Below, piece by piece: positions 51,933-62,547 of a stretch of DNA of 64,000 nucleotides (position 1 is its first letter; every line of letters starts with the position of its first letter). Under the pieces are notes generated by a model. The model was not told where the DNA came from and did no database searches. It saw nothing but the letters and a program-made list of their open reading frames with translations. The position numbers were made by a program, and so were the translations under genes. The stretch is from Altererythrobacter sp. H2 (lineage in GTDB: Bacteria; Pseudomonadota; Alphaproteobacteria; Sphingomonadales; Sphingomonadaceae): assembly GCF_035319885.1 (NCBI RefSeq), contig NZ_CP141285.1, positions 1,488,001 through 1,552,000 of the forward strand, in the 5' to 3' direction.

Positions 51933-52949
51933 CTACCGCAGAACGCTCCACACCTCTTCGCCTTCGCTGACACCCAGAAGCTCGGCGGTGCTGGCGTCGA
52001 TCGCCACCGTGCCGTCAGGCGCCAGCTCGCGCGCGCCGTAACAGGCGCGGAAGGTGGCGAGGCGGCCGGTTGCGATAAGCGCCTTCTCGCCGCGCTCCAG
52101 GGCGGTTGAGGCAATCGTCGCGCGCTTCGCCTCAGCTACGCTTTTCACCCGGTCGGTGCGGGCCAGCATGGTCGGGCCGCCATCAAAGATGTCGACGTAG
52201 CCTTCGTAGGCGAAGTTCTCGTTCTCCAGCATCCGCATCGCCGCGCGACCATTGGGGTGGGGCACGCCGATCACATCGCGCGCGCTGTCATTCAGCATGG
52301 CGATATAGACCGGATGCTTGGGCATCAGGTCGGCGATGAACTGGTTGCCGTTGATGGCGTTGAAATAGTCCGCTTCCTGGAAGTTCATCCCGAAGAAGCG
52401 GCCTGCCACCCCGTCCCAGAAGGGAGAACCGCCGCGCTCGTCGATGATCCCGCGCAGCTCTGCCAGTACCCGGTCGGCAAAACGCGCACGGTGCATGGCG
52501 ATGAACAGGTAGCGGCTGCGCGCCAGCAGCAGGCCGAGGCCCCCGGCGCGCTCGTTGGGGTGGAGGAACAGGCCGCCGACTTCGCTCGATCCTTCGAGAT
52601 CCGTGACGAGGCTGAGCATTTCCGCCCGCACCGTGCGATCCAGTTCCTGCGAATGCTGGGTCAGCGTGGTCTTGCGATAGGAGTAGAACGGCCACTGCTG
52701 CCCTACCATGCACATCAGCTGGCAGGTGCCGCGTACGTGACCGGTTTCGGTGTTCTCCAGCACCAGCACAAACTGGTCATCGCCCAGTTGGTCATCGTCG
52801 CGTTCGAAAGCGGCAGCGGCACGCTCCAGCTTGCGGGCCAGCGCCTTGCGGTCAGGCGGCAGATTGGTGAAGCCGCCCCCGGTCAGCTTGGCCATTTCGT
52901 AGAGCGGCTCGAGATCGTCGGAATGCGCCGCGCGCAGGCGAAAGGTCAA
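51933..52949 (-). CDS. astA: Arginine N-succinyltransferase
   Basis: 338 residues (E. coli AstA is 344). It transfers succinyl from succinyl-CoA to the alpha-amino group of arginine. Recognisable segments are FRLRAAHSDDLEPLYEMAKLTGGGFTNLP, LFLHPNERAGGLGLLLARSRYLF (acetyltransferase-like CoA site) and FGMNFQEADYFNAINGNQFIADLMPKHPVY, each quoted only as landmarks. A TTG start at 52949 overlaps the TGA of the upstream M20 gene (TTGA), with GGGGGA about 7 nt before it. This gives the family's normal N-terminus; a longer frame to 53168 is low-complexity and unlikely. Confidence 0.9.
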   Translation of the reverse strand: MTFRLRAAHSDDLEPLYEMAKLTGGGFTNLPPDRKALARKLERAAAAFERDDDQLGDDQFVLVLENTETGHVRGTCQLMCMVGQQWPFYSYRKTTLTQHSQELDRTVRAEMLSLVTDLEGSSEVGGLFLHPNERAGGLGLLLARSRYLFIAMHRARFADRVLAELRGIIDERGGSPFWDGVAGRFFGMNFQEADYFNAINGNQFIADLMPKHPVYIAMLNDSARDVIGVPHPNGRAAMRMLENENFAYEGYVDIFDGGPTMLARTDRVKSVAEAKRATIASTALERGEKALIATGRLATFRACYGARELAPDGTVAIDASTAELLGVSEGEEVWSVLR

Positions 52950-54154
52950 AGCGGGTCCCCCAGGGCAAGCGATTGGAGCACAAGCGCGCTCAAGGCGGCG
53001 CGCTCGGCCAGCGACGGCACGATCAGGTACTCGTCGGGTGAATGGATCGCGCCGCCGCGCACGCCCATGGTGTCGACCACGGGGATGCCGCAGGCGGCGA
53101 TGTTGTTGCCGTCGCACACGCCCCCGCTGGGCTGCCAGCCGATCGTCTGGCCCAGCTGCGCGCCGCAATTCCGGACCAGGTCGAACAGCTTCTGAGCGCG
53201 CCGGTCGACCGGCTTGGGCGGGCGGGTGACGCCGCCGTGGCGGTGGATGTGGACCTCGTGCGCCTGCTGGACTTCGCCGATCAGCGCGGCGAGCCCGGCC
53301 TCGAACGCTTCGGCGGCAGCCGGGCTTTTCGGGCGGATGTTGAAGCGTAGAACCGCATGATCGGGCACCACGTTGTTGGCCGCGCCACCGTCGATCCGGG
53401 CGGGGTTGACCGGGCAGTCGGTGCTTTCCAGACGCTTGAGGCCCAGCGTCAGCGCGGCGGCGGCGACAATGGCGTTGCGCCCGTCCTGCGGGTTGCGCCC
53501 CGCGTGGGCAGAGCGGCCGGTGATGATCAACGAATAGTTGCCGCTCCCGCCCCGGGCATGGGCCAGCGTGCCGTCTGGCAGGGCAGAGGGTTCGTAGGTG
53601 AGCGCGGCATACTTGCCCCGCGCCAGCCGCTCGATCAGCGGGGCGGAGGAGAGGCTGCCGGTTTCCTCGTCCGAATTGAGCAGCACGTCGTAGCCCAGCC
53701 GGTGCGCCTGCGGGCTCTGCTCGAACGCTGTGAGCGCGTGGAGGATCACCGCGATCCCGCCCTTCATGTCGGCCAGGCCCGGGCCGTTGAGGGTCTCCTC
53801 GTCAATCCAGCGCTGCTGCTGGAAGGGGTGATCGGAGGGGAACACGGTGTCCATGTGCCCGGTCAGCAGCAGGCGGCGCTCTGCTTCGGGGCGGACCCGC
53901 AGCACGATGTGGCGCCCGAATCCCTGTTCCACTTCCTGCCCGGCCCCATTGACCGAGGTGACCGGGGCAGGATCGATGTATTCAAGCTCCCCCGGCAGCG
54001 CGCCGAAGGCTTCGGCCAGCATGGCGGAGAAAGTTGCCAGACCGCCAAGATTGGCGGTGCCGGTGTTGACCGCGCTCCACGCCTGCACCTGCGCCAGCAT
54101 GGCTGGCTGGTCGACGGATGCGGCAAGAGCGGCGGGGTCGGTATCCGGTTTCAT
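52946..54154 (-). CDS. M20-family metallopeptidase in the ast operon
   Basis: 402 residues of the M20 di-zinc hydrolase family (carboxypeptidase G2/ArgE/DapE fold). Metal and catalytic residues are visible: [12 protein letters not shown] near residue 98 (His, Asp), [11 protein letters not shown] near residue 130 (Asp), [12 protein letters not shown] near residue 165 (catalytic and metal Glu), and AIHSPDEYL near the C-terminus (His). It is coupled to astA by a 4-bp TTGA overlap. No astE (M14-type desuccinylase) is in the window. Because DapE, another M20 enzyme, cleaves a succinyl amide, this protein could remove succinate from succinylglutamate, but this is inference. The ATG at 54154 is used. 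Confidence 0.8.
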   Translation of the reverse strand: MKPDTDPAALAASVDQPAMLAQVQAWSAVNTGTANLGGLATFSAMLAEAFGALPGELEYIDPAPVTSVNGAGQEVEQGFGRHIVLRVRPEAERRLLLTGHMDTVFPSDHPFQQQRWIDEETLNGPGLADMKGGIAVILHALTAFEQSPQAHRLGYDVLLNSDEETGSLSSAPLIERLARGKYAALTYEPSALPDGTLAHARGGSGNYSLIITGRSAHAGRNPQDGRNAIVAAAALTLGLKRLESTDCPVNPARIDGGAANNVVPDHAVLRFNIRPKSPAAAEAFEAGLAALIGEVQQAHEVHIHRHGGVTRPPKPVDRRAQKLFDLVRNCGAQLGQTIGWQPSGGVCDGNNIAACGIPVVDTMGVRGGAIHSPDEYLIVPSLAERAALSALVLQSLALGDPL

Positions 54155-54339
54155 GGGCAACCGGCTCTAGCCGCTGGCGGGCGACGTTCCAACCCCGCCC
54201 GCATCGGGTCAGGCAAGGGCGTTGCATTCGACAGGTCGCTTGGCCATATGGGCCGCGTCCTCCCCGGGCATTGCGATTCAACCCGACTGGCGGCACAGGC
54301 TGCCGGTCTGCCGCTGTGCACAACACGAAGCGAGGACAC

Positions 54340-56445
54340 ATGACCCAGTACACCACCCGCGCCGGATTGCAGGTTTTTCCCGGCCTTGCCGCCCTGCTCG
54401 AACAGCAGGTACTGCCGGCGCTCGGCCAGGATGCGGCGGCGTTCTGGCAGGGGTTTGCGGCCTTGCTTGAGCGGTTCGCGCCGGAGAACCGCGCGTTGCT
54501 GGCCAGGCGCGAGGCACTGCAACAGCAGATTGACGCCTGGCATATCGAGCGGCGCGGCAAACCGGTTGATCCAGGCGAATATCGTCAGTTCCTCGAATCG
54601 ATCGGCTACCTTGTGCCGGAGCCGGGCGAATTCATCATCGGAACCGAAAACGTCGATGACGAAATCAGCACGATGGCGGGGCCGCAGTTGGTGGTGCCGA
54701 TCCTCAATGCGCGCTTCCTCCTGAACGCCGCGAACGCGCGCTGGGGCAGCCTGTACGATGCGCTCTATGGCACCGACGCGCTCGACGCGCCGCCGGCGCG
54801 GCCCGGCGGCTATGACGAGCAGCGCGGCGCGGCGGTGATCGCGCGGGCGCGGGCATTCCTCGACCAGGCCCTGCCGCTGGCGGGCGGGACGAGCTGGGCG
54901 GAGCTTGCGGGGCCGGACTCAATCGAGCTGGCGGACCCCGCGCAGTATCTCGGCGAAACAGAGAAGGGCCGTCTTTTCAAGAATAACGGCCTGCATGTTG
55001 AGGTGGTTTTCGATCCCGCCAGCCCGATTGGCAGTGGCGATCCGGCGGGTATTGCCGACGTCCTCTGCGAATCGGCCCTGACCACGATCTGCGACTGTGA
55101 GGATTCGGTCGCAGCGGTCGATGGTGAGGACAAGACGCTCGCCTACCGCAACTGGCTGGGCCTGATGCGGGGCGACCTGGAAGAGAGCTTCGACAAGGGC
55201 GGGCGCACCCTGACCCGGCGGCTGGAGGACGACAAGCGCTACACCGCGCCCGACGGAAGCGAGCATACCCTGCCCGGGCGCAGCCTGCTGTTCGTGCGCA
55301 ATGTCGGCCACCTTATGACCAACCCGGCGATCCTGCTCGGCGATGGCAGCGAAGTGCCCGAAGGCATCATGGACGCAGTCTTCACCAGCGCAATCGGCGC
55401 GCTCGATGTGCGCGGGCATGGCCGGTGGACAAACAGCCGCCATGGCAGCATCTACATCGTCAAGCCGAAGCAGCACGGGCCGGAAGAATGCCGCTTTACC
55501 AATGACCTGTTCAACGCGGTTGAGGATTTGCTCGAACTGCCCCGCTACACGGTCAAGGTTGGCGTGATGGACGAGGAGCGCCGCACCAGCGCCAACCTTG
55601 CCGCCTGCATCCATGCGGTGAAGGACCGGATCGTGTTCATCAACACCGGCTTCCTTGACCGCACTGGCGACGAGATCCACACCTCGATGCAGGCCGGGCC
55701 GATGATCCGCAAAGGCGCGATGAAGACCAGCGGCTGGCTCGCCGCCTACGAAAAGCGCAATGTTGCCATCGGGTTGAAGCACGGTCTTTCCGGCCGCGCG
55801 CAGATCGGCAAGGGTATGTGGGCCGCGCCTGATCTGATGGGGCAGATGATGGTTGAGAAGATCGGCCATCTGAAAGCCGGGGCCAACACCGCCTGGGTGC
55901 CGAGCCCGACGGCCGCCACGCTCCACGCGCTGCATTACCACCAGTGCGACGTGTTCGAAGTTCAGCAGGGGCTGGGCGAAATCCCGCCGCTGGATGATCT
56001 GCTTGCCATTCCGCTGGCTGACGGGACCAACTGGTCGGAAGAGGAAGTGCGCGAGGAACTGGACAACAACGCGCAAGGCCTGCTCGGCTATGTGGTGCGC
56101 TGGATCGATGCCGGGGTGGGCTGCTCCAAGGTGCCGGACATCAACGATGTCGGCCTGATGGAGGACCGCGCCACCTTGCGGATTTCCAGCCAGCACATGG
56201 CCAACTGGCTGCTCCATGGCGTCGCCACCCGCGAACAGGTGATGGACAGCTTGCGCCGCATGGCCGCCAAGGTTGACGCGCAGAATGCGGGCGATCCGGC
56301 CTATGTCCCGCTGGTCGGCAACGAGGACGGCGCGGCTTTCCGCGCCGCCTGCGATCTGGTGTTCAACGGCGTCGAGCAGCCGAGCGGCTATACCGAGCCG
56401 CTGCTCCATCAATGGCGTCTGGCGAAGAAGGCGGCTGGCGGCTAA
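54340..56445 (+). CDS. glcB: Malate synthase G
   Basis: 701 residues (the E. coli enzyme has 723). It condenses glyoxylate with acetyl-CoA to malate in the glyoxylate bypass or glycolate use. Landmarks are [26 protein letters not shown] near residue 250, [16 protein letters not shown]-type text, [41 protein letters not shown] and [21 protein letters not shown], typical of the G isoform; each is quoted by name only. AGCGAGGA lies just upstream of the ATG at 54340. It is divergent from the M20 gene, with 185 bp between starts. Confidence 0.95.
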   Translation: MTQYTTRAGLQVFPGLAALLEQQVLPALGQDAAAFWQGFAALLERFAPENRALLARREALQQQIDAWHIERRGKPVDPGEYRQFLESIGYLVPEPGEFIIGTENVDDEISTMAGPQLVVPILNARFLLNAANARWGSLYDALYGTDALDAPPARPGGYDEQRGAAVIARARAFLDQALPLAGGTSWAELAGPDSIELADPAQYLGETEKGRLFKNNGLHVEVVFDPASPIGSGDPAGIADVLCESALTTICDCEDSVAAVDGEDKTLAYRNWLGLMRGDLEESFDKGGRTLTRRLEDDKRYTAPDGSEHTLPGRSLLFVRNVGHLMTNPAILLGDGSEVPEGIMDAVFTSAIGALDVRGHGRWTNSRHGSIYIVKPKQHGPEECRFTNDLFNAVEDLLELPRYTVKVGVMDEERRTSANLAACIHAVKDRIVFINTGFLDRTGDEIHTSMQAGPMIRKGAMKTSGWLAAYEKRNVAIGLKHGLSGRAQIGKGMWAAPDLMGQMMVEKIGHLKAGANTAWVPSPTAATLHALHYHQCDVFEVQQGLGEIPPLDDLLAIPLADGTNWSEEEVREELDNNAQGLLGYVVRWIDAGVGCSKVPDINDVGLMEDRATLRISSQHMANWLLHGVATREQVMDSLRRMAAKVDAQNAGDPAYVPLVGNEDGAAFRAACDLVFNGVEQPSGYTEPLLHQWRLAKKAAGG

Positions 56446-56473
56446 CCTTCGGCACGTTCGGAGACAGAGTCGT

Positions 56474-56902
56474 ATGAAGAAAGCCGTAATTGCCTGCCTG
56501 CTCGCTAGCCTCGTCAGCGTGCCGGTGGCAGCCCAGCAAGCCCAGCAAGCCCAGCAAGCCCAGCAATCCCCGCAGGGGCAAGCCCGGCAGGGCCAACAAG
56601 GCGTCGCCTCGAGTGGTGGTTTCCTGGTGGCGCGCGGTCTCTACACCTCGTGCGTGGCTCTGGAAGCTGGTGAGCAGCTGGCCTGTCGCAGTTATCTGAT
56701 GGGCATTGCCGATGCCATGGCGATGCACGTGGACAACCGCTGGGGTCCGCCAGTGCTGTGCAACGCGGCGACCCTTGACGTCAGCCAGCTCGGCTCGATC
56801 TACGCCGACTACATGCGCCGCAACCCGGACAAGGCCGACTGGACCGCCGCCTCAACCGCCTACAATGCCCTGACCGAACGCTATCCCTGCCAGCGGGGTT
56901 AA
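56474..56902 (+). CDS. Rap1a/Tai-like small secreted protein
   Basis: 142 residues. A signal peptide ([16 protein letters not shown]) is followed by a Gln-rich linker of QQA units. The domain contains [32 protein letters not shown], resembling the Rap1a/Tai immunity-domain family (DUF7373-like). Cys near residue 61 and the later Cys in LCNAA and PCQRG would allow disulphides. Rap1a proteins neutralise type VI effectors in Serratia, but many homologues lack a linked effector, and no effector is evident here. It lies 28 bp after glcB. The 3' end is 4 bp from the convergent rsmA stop. Confidence 0.72.
   Translation: MKKAVIACLLASLVSVPVAAQQAQQAQQAQQSPQGQARQGQQGVASSGGFLVARGLYTSCVALEAGEQLACRSYLMGIADAMAMHVDNRWGPPVLCNAATLDVSQLGSIYADYMRRNPDKADWTAASTAYNALTERYPCQRG
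56534..56569 (+). repeat. 9-bp tandem repeats CAGCAAGCC (QQA-coding)
   Basis: Three perfect copies at 56534-56542, 56543-56551 and 56552-56560 and one variant (CAGCAATCC) at 56561-56569, encoding the QQA linker after the signal peptide. This length could vary by slippage. Confidence 0.85.
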
Positions 56903-57711
56903 CCCAGCACGCGCGCGACTGCGACGAACTCCTGCACCGAAAGGGTTTCCGCCCGGCGGGTTTCGTCGATGCCGACCGTCCGCAGCGCGTCGAGCGCGCC
57001 CGGCATGCCTTTGAGGCTCTGGCGCAGCATCTTGCGGCGCTGGCCAAAGGCGGCCTCGGTCAGGCGTTCGAGGGTGCGGGGTGTCACGCCTTCCGGCATC
57101 GGGGTGGGGGTCAGGTGGATCACCGCGCTCATCACCTTGGGGGGCGGGGTGAAGGCGCTGCGGTGGACCTTCATCGCCAGCCGCGCCTCGCTGCGCCACT
57201 GTGCCAGCACCGCCAGCCGCCCGTAAGCATCGCTATCCGCCGCAGCGACGATCCGCTGCGCCACCTCCAGCTGGAACATCAGCGTCAGGCTGGCCCATTG
57301 CGGGGGCCAGACCGCGCCTGAAAGCCAGCCGATCAGCAGCGCAGTGCCGACGTTGTAAGGCAGGTTGGCGACGACGTGGAACGGCCCTTCAATACGGTGG
57401 GCGACCTTCATGGCGTCACCTTCGATTACCCGCAGCTTGCCGGGAAAGGCTTCGCCCAGTTCGTCCAGGGCCGGAAGGCAGCGGCGGTCCATTTCGATCG
57501 CCGTGACCGTGGCGCCGGCCTTCAGCAACGCGCGGGTCAGCCCGCCCGGGCCAGGGCCCACCTCCAGCACCTGTTGCCCTGCCAGATCGCCGGGGATTGC
57601 GGCAATCCGGTCAAGCAGGTGTGCGTCGAACAGGAAGTTCTGCCCCAGCGCCTTGCTGGCGGAGAGGCCGTGGCGGGCAATGACGTCCCGCAAGGGGGGG
57701 AGATCAGGCAT
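56899..57711 (-). CDS. rsmA: 16S rRNA dimethyladenosine transferase
   Basis: 270 residues of the KsgA family. SAM-binding motif I is [19 protein letters not shown] near residue 47, with the [17 protein letters not shown] lead-in near residue 22, and the catalytic [11 protein letters not shown] near residue 117. It dimethylates A1518 and A1519 of 16S rRNA in late ribosome assembly. The start at 57711 ([10 protein letters not shown]) overlaps the pdxA end by 8 bp. The lptD-surA-pdxA-rsmA order is the one seen in many proteobacteria. Confidence 0.95.
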   Translation of the reverse strand: MPDLPPLRDVIARHGLSASKALGQNFLFDAHLLDRIAAIPGDLAGQQVLEVGPGPGGLTRALLKAGATVTAIEMDRRCLPALDELGEAFPGKLRVIEGDAMKVAHRIEGPFHVVANLPYNVGTALLIGWLSGAVWPPQWASLTLMFQLEVAQRIVAAADSDAYGRLAVLAQWRSEARLAMKVHRSAFTPPPKVMSAVIHLTPTPMPEGVTPRTLERLTEAAFGQRRKMLRQSLKGMPGALDALRTVGIDETRRAETLSVQEFVAVARVLG

Positions 57712-58717
57712 CGACTGTTCGGGTATCGGCGCGCCGGGTGGCCATTTCGCCCGCCATGCGGATTGCTGCAATCAGCGCGCCGGGATGCGCCAGGCCCTTG
57801 CCCGCGATGTCGAATGCGGTGCCATGATCCGGGCTGGTGCGGATGATCGGGAGCCCCAGGGTGACGTTGACTCCGCTGTCGAAATCGAGCGCCTTGACCG
57901 GGATCAGCGCCTGGTCGTGGTACATGCACAGGGCCACATCGAACGAGTTCCGTTTGTGCGGGGCGAACAGCGCGTCAGCCGGATGAGGGCCGCTGGCATC
58001 GATCCCTTCGCTGCGGAGGCGCGCGATCGCGGGGGCGATCAGGTCGATTTCTTCGCGCCCAAAAACGCCGCCTTCGCCGGCATGGGGGTTGAGGCCGGTG
58101 ACAGCGATGCGGGGGTGCGCGATCCCGAAATCGCGGGTGAGAGCGGCAGCAACGGCACGCCCGCGGCTCACGATCAGATCTTCGCTGAGGAGCCTGGGCA
58201 CATCGGCCAGTGCACAGTGGATGGTGAGCGGGACGGTCCGCAGGTTGGGGCCGGCCAGCATCATCACCGCCTGGCTTTCAGGGATACCGCAGGCATGGGC
58301 GAGAAACTCGGTCTGGCCGGGGAACGAGAAGCCCACTGCTGTCAGCGCCGCCTTGGAAACCGGCGCCGTGACGATGGCGCAAGCCTTGCCATCGCGCGCA
58401 AGGGCGGTGGCCCATTTGAGCGATTCCCAGGCCAGCCAGGCACCGTCGCTGTCGGGCACCCCGGGCCGCCAGCCTGTGCCAGCGGCGCCAAGCACCGGGA
58501 TTCCTTCAGCAAAGACCCCGAGCGCGTCGCCCGGTTCGTCGATCGGGACTATCGCCACGCCCGCCCCCTGCGCCCGGGCGGCATCAGCGAGCACACCTTG
58601 CCCGCCAGCGACCAGGAAGGGCGGCAGCTGTTCCGCGGCCCGTTGCTGCCATGCCTGTACGATCAGCTCGGGGCCAACTCCGGCAGGATCACCGAGCGAT
58701 AGGGCGAGCGGGTTCAA
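57704..58717 (-). CDS. pdxA: 4-hydroxythreonine-4-phosphate dehydrogenase
   Basis: 337 residues. PdxA catalyses the oxidation of 4-phosphohydroxy-L-threonine in the DXP-dependent vitamin B6 pathway. [16 protein letters not shown] at the N-terminus, [21 protein letters not shown] with the metal-binding His near residue 205, and [13 protein letters not shown] with the second His near residue 265 are all family signatures. A TTG start at 58717 overlaps the surA TGA (TTGA), echoing the coupling seen at astA. It overlaps rsmA by 8 bp. Confidence 0.94.
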   Translation of the reverse strand: MNPLALSLGDPAGVGPELIVQAWQQRAAEQLPPFLVAGGQGVLADAARAQGAGVAIVPIDEPGDALGVFAEGIPVLGAAGTGWRPGVPDSDGAWLAWESLKWATALARDGKACAIVTAPVSKAALTAVGFSFPGQTEFLAHACGIPESQAVMMLAGPNLRTVPLTIHCALADVPRLLSEDLIVSRGRAVAAALTRDFGIAHPRIAVTGLNPHAGEGGVFGREEIDLIAPAIARLRSEGIDASGPHPADALFAPHKRNSFDVALCMYHDQALIPVKALDFDSGVNVTLGLPIIRTSPDHGTAFDIAGKGLAHPGALIAAIRMAGEMATRRADTRTVDA

Positions 58718-60051
58718 TTGTATTCGATGAACGCGTCGTTCCGCAGGTCACGCAGGTAACGCTGGGCACGCTTGTTGATGCGCTCGTCTTCCATCTGCGC
58801 CAGCATCGTATCGAAGTCCGGCCCGCCCTGTGTCTGCGGGTCATCGCGGCCGCACAGCACCAGTGTGCGGACACCGTCCTCCAGCGAGCCGAACAGCGGG
58901 GTCGCCTCGCCGATCTGCATGGCCAGAATGCTGGTCTGGAGCTGCGGCGGAAGCTGGCCGACCTTGATGTCGTTGTTGGTGACCACCTCGGCCCCGACTG
59001 TCTGCGCTGCGCGCTCCACGTCACCGCAACCGCGAATCGACTGGACCGCCAGCCCGAACGCCTCGATCCGGGCGGTTGCGGCTGCTTCGCTGGTGCCTGC
59101 CGGGAAGGCAATGGCGACCTGTTTCAGGCTGAGCATGGCGTCACGCGGATCAGCCATCAGCACCTTGCGCCGGTCGATCAGGTAAACGATCCAGTATCCG
59201 CCGGGAATCTCCACCGGACCCATCAGCTGGCCCGGCTGCATTTCGCGCACGACCTCTTCAAGCTGGGGAGACTGGAGCTGTGCCAGCCGGATCCAGCCCA
59301 GATCGCCGCCGACAGCAGCCGTGGTCGCTTCGGAGAACTGGCGCGCATAGGCAACAAAGCTGCCGCCCTGGCGCAGTTGCTCCACAATGCGGGTGGCGTT
59401 CTGCCCCACCGCTTCACGGGTTTCGGGGGTGGAGGAGAGGAAAATCTCACCCACACGGTATTCGTCGCTGCCCCGGGTTTCCTCAAGGCGCTTGAGCACT
59501 TCGCGCACCTCTTCGTCGGATACGTTGATGAACGGTGCGACGTTGCGCCCGAGCAGGCGCTGCCAGGCGATTTCGCCCTGGATCTGGCGCTTGAGCGCGG
59601 CCGGGCTGGACCCGATGGAGATCAGGTAGGCGTCCATTGCCTTGGGATCGGAATTGAAGCTGCGGCTGGCCACATCGGCATAACGGGTATCGATTTCGGC
59701 CTGGGTAATCTCGATTTCCTGCGCAGCGGCTTCCTGAATCTGCAGGGTTTCATCGATCAGGTTGCGCAGCACCTGCATCCGCAGGCGAGCCATTTCCTCT
59801 GGCGGGATCTCTGCCTGCGAGGCAGCCGCGACGAGCGCCACCCGATGGTCCACGTCAGTGCCGGTGATGACCGATCCGTTGACCACGGCGGTCGGCTTGC
59901 GGCTGTTGGGATCGTTCTGGCGCAGGATGTTGACGTTATCCGGGATGCCGAGCGGGTTGTTTGCCTGCTGGGCCTGCGCGGCGACGGGGCCGAGAACCAG
60001 CCCGAAGGATGCCACGGCACCGAGAATGCGGCCGAATGTGAGTGCTGTCAC
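58714..60051 (-). CDS. surA: Periplasmic chaperone/peptidyl-prolyl isomerase SurA
   Basis: 445 residues with a GTG start at 60051 (preceded by GGAA). A signal peptide (GAVASFGLVLGPVAAQAQQ) is followed by the N-terminal chaperone segment (VAVVNGSVITGTDVDHRVAL-like text with VVNGSVIT near residue 50) and one clear parvulin domain, with GGSFVAYARQFSEATTAAVGGDLGWI near residue 250 (split at VGGDL). SurA escorts unfolded outer-membrane proteins to the Bam complex. The two-parvulin version of enterobacteria is not obvious. It precedes pdxA with a 4-bp overlap and follows lptD by 149 bp. Confidence 0.92.
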   Translation of the reverse strand: MTALTFGRILGAVASFGLVLGPVAAQAQQANNPLGIPDNVNILRQNDPNSRKPTAVVNGSVITGTDVDHRVALVAAASQAEIPPEEMARLRMQVLRNLIDETLQIQEAAAQEIEITQAEIDTRYADVASRSFNSDPKAMDAYLISIGSSPAALKRQIQGEIAWQRLLGRNVAPFINVSDEEVREVLKRLEETRGSDEYRVGEIFLSSTPETREAVGQNATRIVEQLRQGGSFVAYARQFSEATTAAVGGDLGWIRLAQLQSPQLEEVVREMQPGQLMGPVEIPGGYWIVYLIDRRKVLMADPRDAMLSLKQVAIAFPAGTSEAAATARIEAFGLAVQSIRGCGDVERAAQTVGAEVVTNNDIKVGQLPPQLQTSILAMQIGEATPLFGSLEDGVRTLVLCGRDDPQTQGGPDFDTMLAQMEDERINKRAQRYLRDLRNDAFIEYN

Positions 60052-60199
60052 CTGATACGTTCCGTCTGTTCCGCGCCACCGGCGCTGCTGTCTGTTCGCC
60101 GCGCATCTGCCTCGGACAGGCTTAACACGGGCTGAGTAGCCGGTCGGATAGCGGCTTTGCGCCGTCCCGACAATCGCCCCTGCCGCAAACTCCGCAACC

Positions 60200-62446
60200 C
60201 TAGCGGAAGCCGAGATTGCGCAGGGAGAAATAGATCTGGAAGGTATCGCCGCGGCGGGCATCGCCGGCGTCGATATAGTCGCGGCGCCAGGTCAGGCCCA
60301 TTTCGAGGCAATCGTCCTGGTAGGCGACCCCCAGACGGGTGCGAACCGGATCGAACCCGTCGGAAGTGAAGGTGGGATCTTCGCTGCGGTCGGTCAGGTT
60401 GAAGACGCCCGATCCGAACACCGACCAGTAACGTGCAAAGGCGACCCGCCCGGCCAGCCGCAGCTCTTCGCGGTCCTGCAGATCCTCGATCCCGGCCGCA
60501 ATGTCCCGGTTGAGGCGCAGGTAGCCGATTTCGGCATATGTCCGGCGCGAGCCCACGGTGGCGTCGAATTCGTTGCGGCGGACCGAGAAGCTGTCCTTGT
60601 CGAGCCGGAAACGGTGGGTGAGCTTGAGGAAATCGCGGTAGCGCACCTCGGTCCGGCCGACAAAGTCACTGACCCGGTCGCTGAGGCCCGTGCCATCGAC
60701 CAGCACGAGCGGATCGTTGTCGAGCCGGTAGGACTGCCCGATGGTGGAGCGGATCCGCCAGTCGGGAATCTGCAGTTCCCAGTCGAACCCGTACGTGACC
60801 CGCGCTCCGTCCTCGAACCGGTCATACCCCGGGAAGCGGTTGAGCGAGAAGAGGTTGGAATCTTCCAGGTCAATCGCGCGGGCATCCTCATTGGGAACAG
60901 CCAGGTTGCGGATCGGCGGGGTGGCCACCAGCTGGACCCGGGGGGTGAAGACCTGCGTTCCGCCAAAAGCCTCACCCACGAAGGGCCACTGCATGTCCAG
61001 TGCGCCCAGCGCGATGCCGCGGGCCTGCCAGCCCGGATTGCCGCGATAGGCTGCCGTTGCCGTCAGGCCGTTCTCGTCCGAATGATAGACATCGCCGCGC
61101 ACCAGCCCGGTCAGGGTAACCATCTGGCCGAGCGCGGTGATCCGGCGCAGATCCCACCGCGCCCCGGCAAAGGCGCGCTGGGTGTCCTGCCCCTCGTCGC
61201 GGGTGATCGCGAGGGTGTTGAGCTGGAGCTCAAGCGTGCCGCCAAGCCCGGTGGGGTCGGCGATGCGGCGGCGGTAGTCGATCAGCGGCAGGGCTACCGG
61301 CACCTGGCCTTGCGGCTGGCCAAGGCGCAGGGTCTGGGTGGCCCAGCCTTCGACCGAGAGGTACGATGTCTCGTCCACCCGCTCCAGCGCGAAGGTGGAG
61401 CGCAGGCGATCATCCCGGCTGATGTCGTAGCGGCGCAGGAAGGTGCGGTCACTGGCCAGCCGGACCGAACCGGTGAAGCTCCAGGTGGGGTCAAACTGGA
61501 ACCGGCCGTTGGCCTCCAGGTAACCGCGCGGATCGTTTTCCCGGAAGGGCACGCCGGTTATGTCTGACACCCGCTGGCTATAGGTTCCGTAGCCGGTGAT
61601 CTGATAGGCACCCTTGGACGTAAGGTGCCGCCATTGGGCAGAGGCCATCGGCGGCGCTTCGGTAAACAGGTAGGCCCCCAGCGTGAGGTCCTTGTTGTCA
61701 GCCATCCTCCAGTAATAGCTGCCCGAAATCTCCACCCCGTTCGATTGGGACACGCGGATATCGGGGATCAGCAGGCCCGATACCGGCCCGCCATCGGTGC
61801 GGACGGACAGGCCCGGGATCGGCAGGATGCGCGCGCCGAACAGTTCTAGGTATGCGCCGGTAAAGCGGACCTGCTTTCCCTCCGGATCATAGACCACCCG
61901 GTCAGCCGTGATACGCCAGCTGGGGTTGCGCGGGCATCCGTCGCCGTCGACCACGGCGCAGGCGCTGTAGGCGGCATCGGTCAGGACCACCAATCCATCG
62001 TCGCCCCGCTCGCCCGAGCGGGCGGCCAGGCGGCCCCCTTCGCGCAGGGCAATCAGCAGCTCCGACATGGCGCCGGCTTCGAACTTGTCGGTCAGCTCGA
62101 CCTGTTCGGTGAACAGCTGGTTGCCTTGCTGATCGACAAACCGCACGTTGCCGATTGCCGTGATGGTGCCGGCCTTGCGGTCCCACACCACTTCGTTGGC
62201 GCGAACCGACTGGTCATCGCTGCGCAGGACGACATCGCCCGCAGCGCGGATCATGTCGGTGTCCGACTCGTAGGACAGGCTGTCCGCCTCGAAATCGATT
62301 GCCCGGCCAGCCTCGATCATGCGGCTCGCCGGCTCCTGCGCCAGCGCCGGGGCGGCACACCCCAGGGCGAGCACGAATGCGGGAATACTGGCCCGCAGCA
62401 AGCGGCGACAAGGCGCCTGCACGATGGTCACATAGGCGGGGAGCAT
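60200..62446 (-). CDS. lptD: LPS-assembly protein LptD
   Basis: 748 residues. A signal peptide (IPAFVLALGCAAPALAQ) precedes an N-terminal OstA/LptA-like domain with FEADSLSYESDTDMIRAAGDVVLRSDD and EVVWDRKAGTITAIGNVRFVD. The rest is the 26-strand LptD barrel (WSFTGSVRLASDRTFLRRYDI, ARAIDLEDSNLFSLNRFPGYDRFEDG), ending EIYFSLRNLGF-like text. LptD inserts lipopolysaccharide into the outer leaflet with LptE. Start at the ATG at 62446 (MLPAYVTIVQ); the longer frame from 62545 reads into the pepA promoter. It heads the lptD-surA-pdxA-rsmA cluster. Confidence 0.94.
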   Translation of the reverse strand: MLPAYVTIVQAPCRRLLRASIPAFVLALGCAAPALAQEPASRMIEAGRAIDFEADSLSYESDTDMIRAAGDVVLRSDDQSVRANEVVWDRKAGTITAIGNVRFVDQQGNQLFTEQVELTDKFEAGAMSELLIALREGGRLAARSGERGDDGLVVLTDAAYSACAVVDGDGCPRNPSWRITADRVVYDPEGKQVRFTGAYLELFGARILPIPGLSVRTDGGPVSGLLIPDIRVSQSNGVEISGSYYWRMADNKDLTLGAYLFTEAPPMASAQWRHLTSKGAYQITGYGTYSQRVSDITGVPFRENDPRGYLEANGRFQFDPTWSFTGSVRLASDRTFLRRYDISRDDRLRSTFALERVDETSYLSVEGWATQTLRLGQPQGQVPVALPLIDYRRRIADPTGLGGTLELQLNTLAITRDEGQDTQRAFAGARWDLRRITALGQMVTLTGLVRGDVYHSDENGLTATAAYRGNPGWQARGIALGALDMQWPFVGEAFGGTQVFTPRVQLVATPPIRNLAVPNEDARAIDLEDSNLFSLNRFPGYDRFEDGARVTYGFDWELQIPDWRIRSTIGQSYRLDNDPLVLVDGTGLSDRVSDFVGRTEVRYRDFLKLTHRFRLDKDSFSVRRNEFDATVGSRRTYAEIGYLRLNRDIAAGIEDLQDREELRLAGRVAFARYWSVFGSGVFNLTDRSEDPTFTSDGFDPVRTRLGVAYQDDCLEMGLTWRRDYIDAGDARRGDTFQIYFSLRNLGFR

Positions 62447-62547
62447 GGCTTGCCTATCGCACTCCCTCGGCCTAATCGCAATCGCATCCTTTCCAGGGGC
62501 AGAGCTGGCGCGCGCCACACCACAGGCCCCGAGCACCCGGAGCAACC

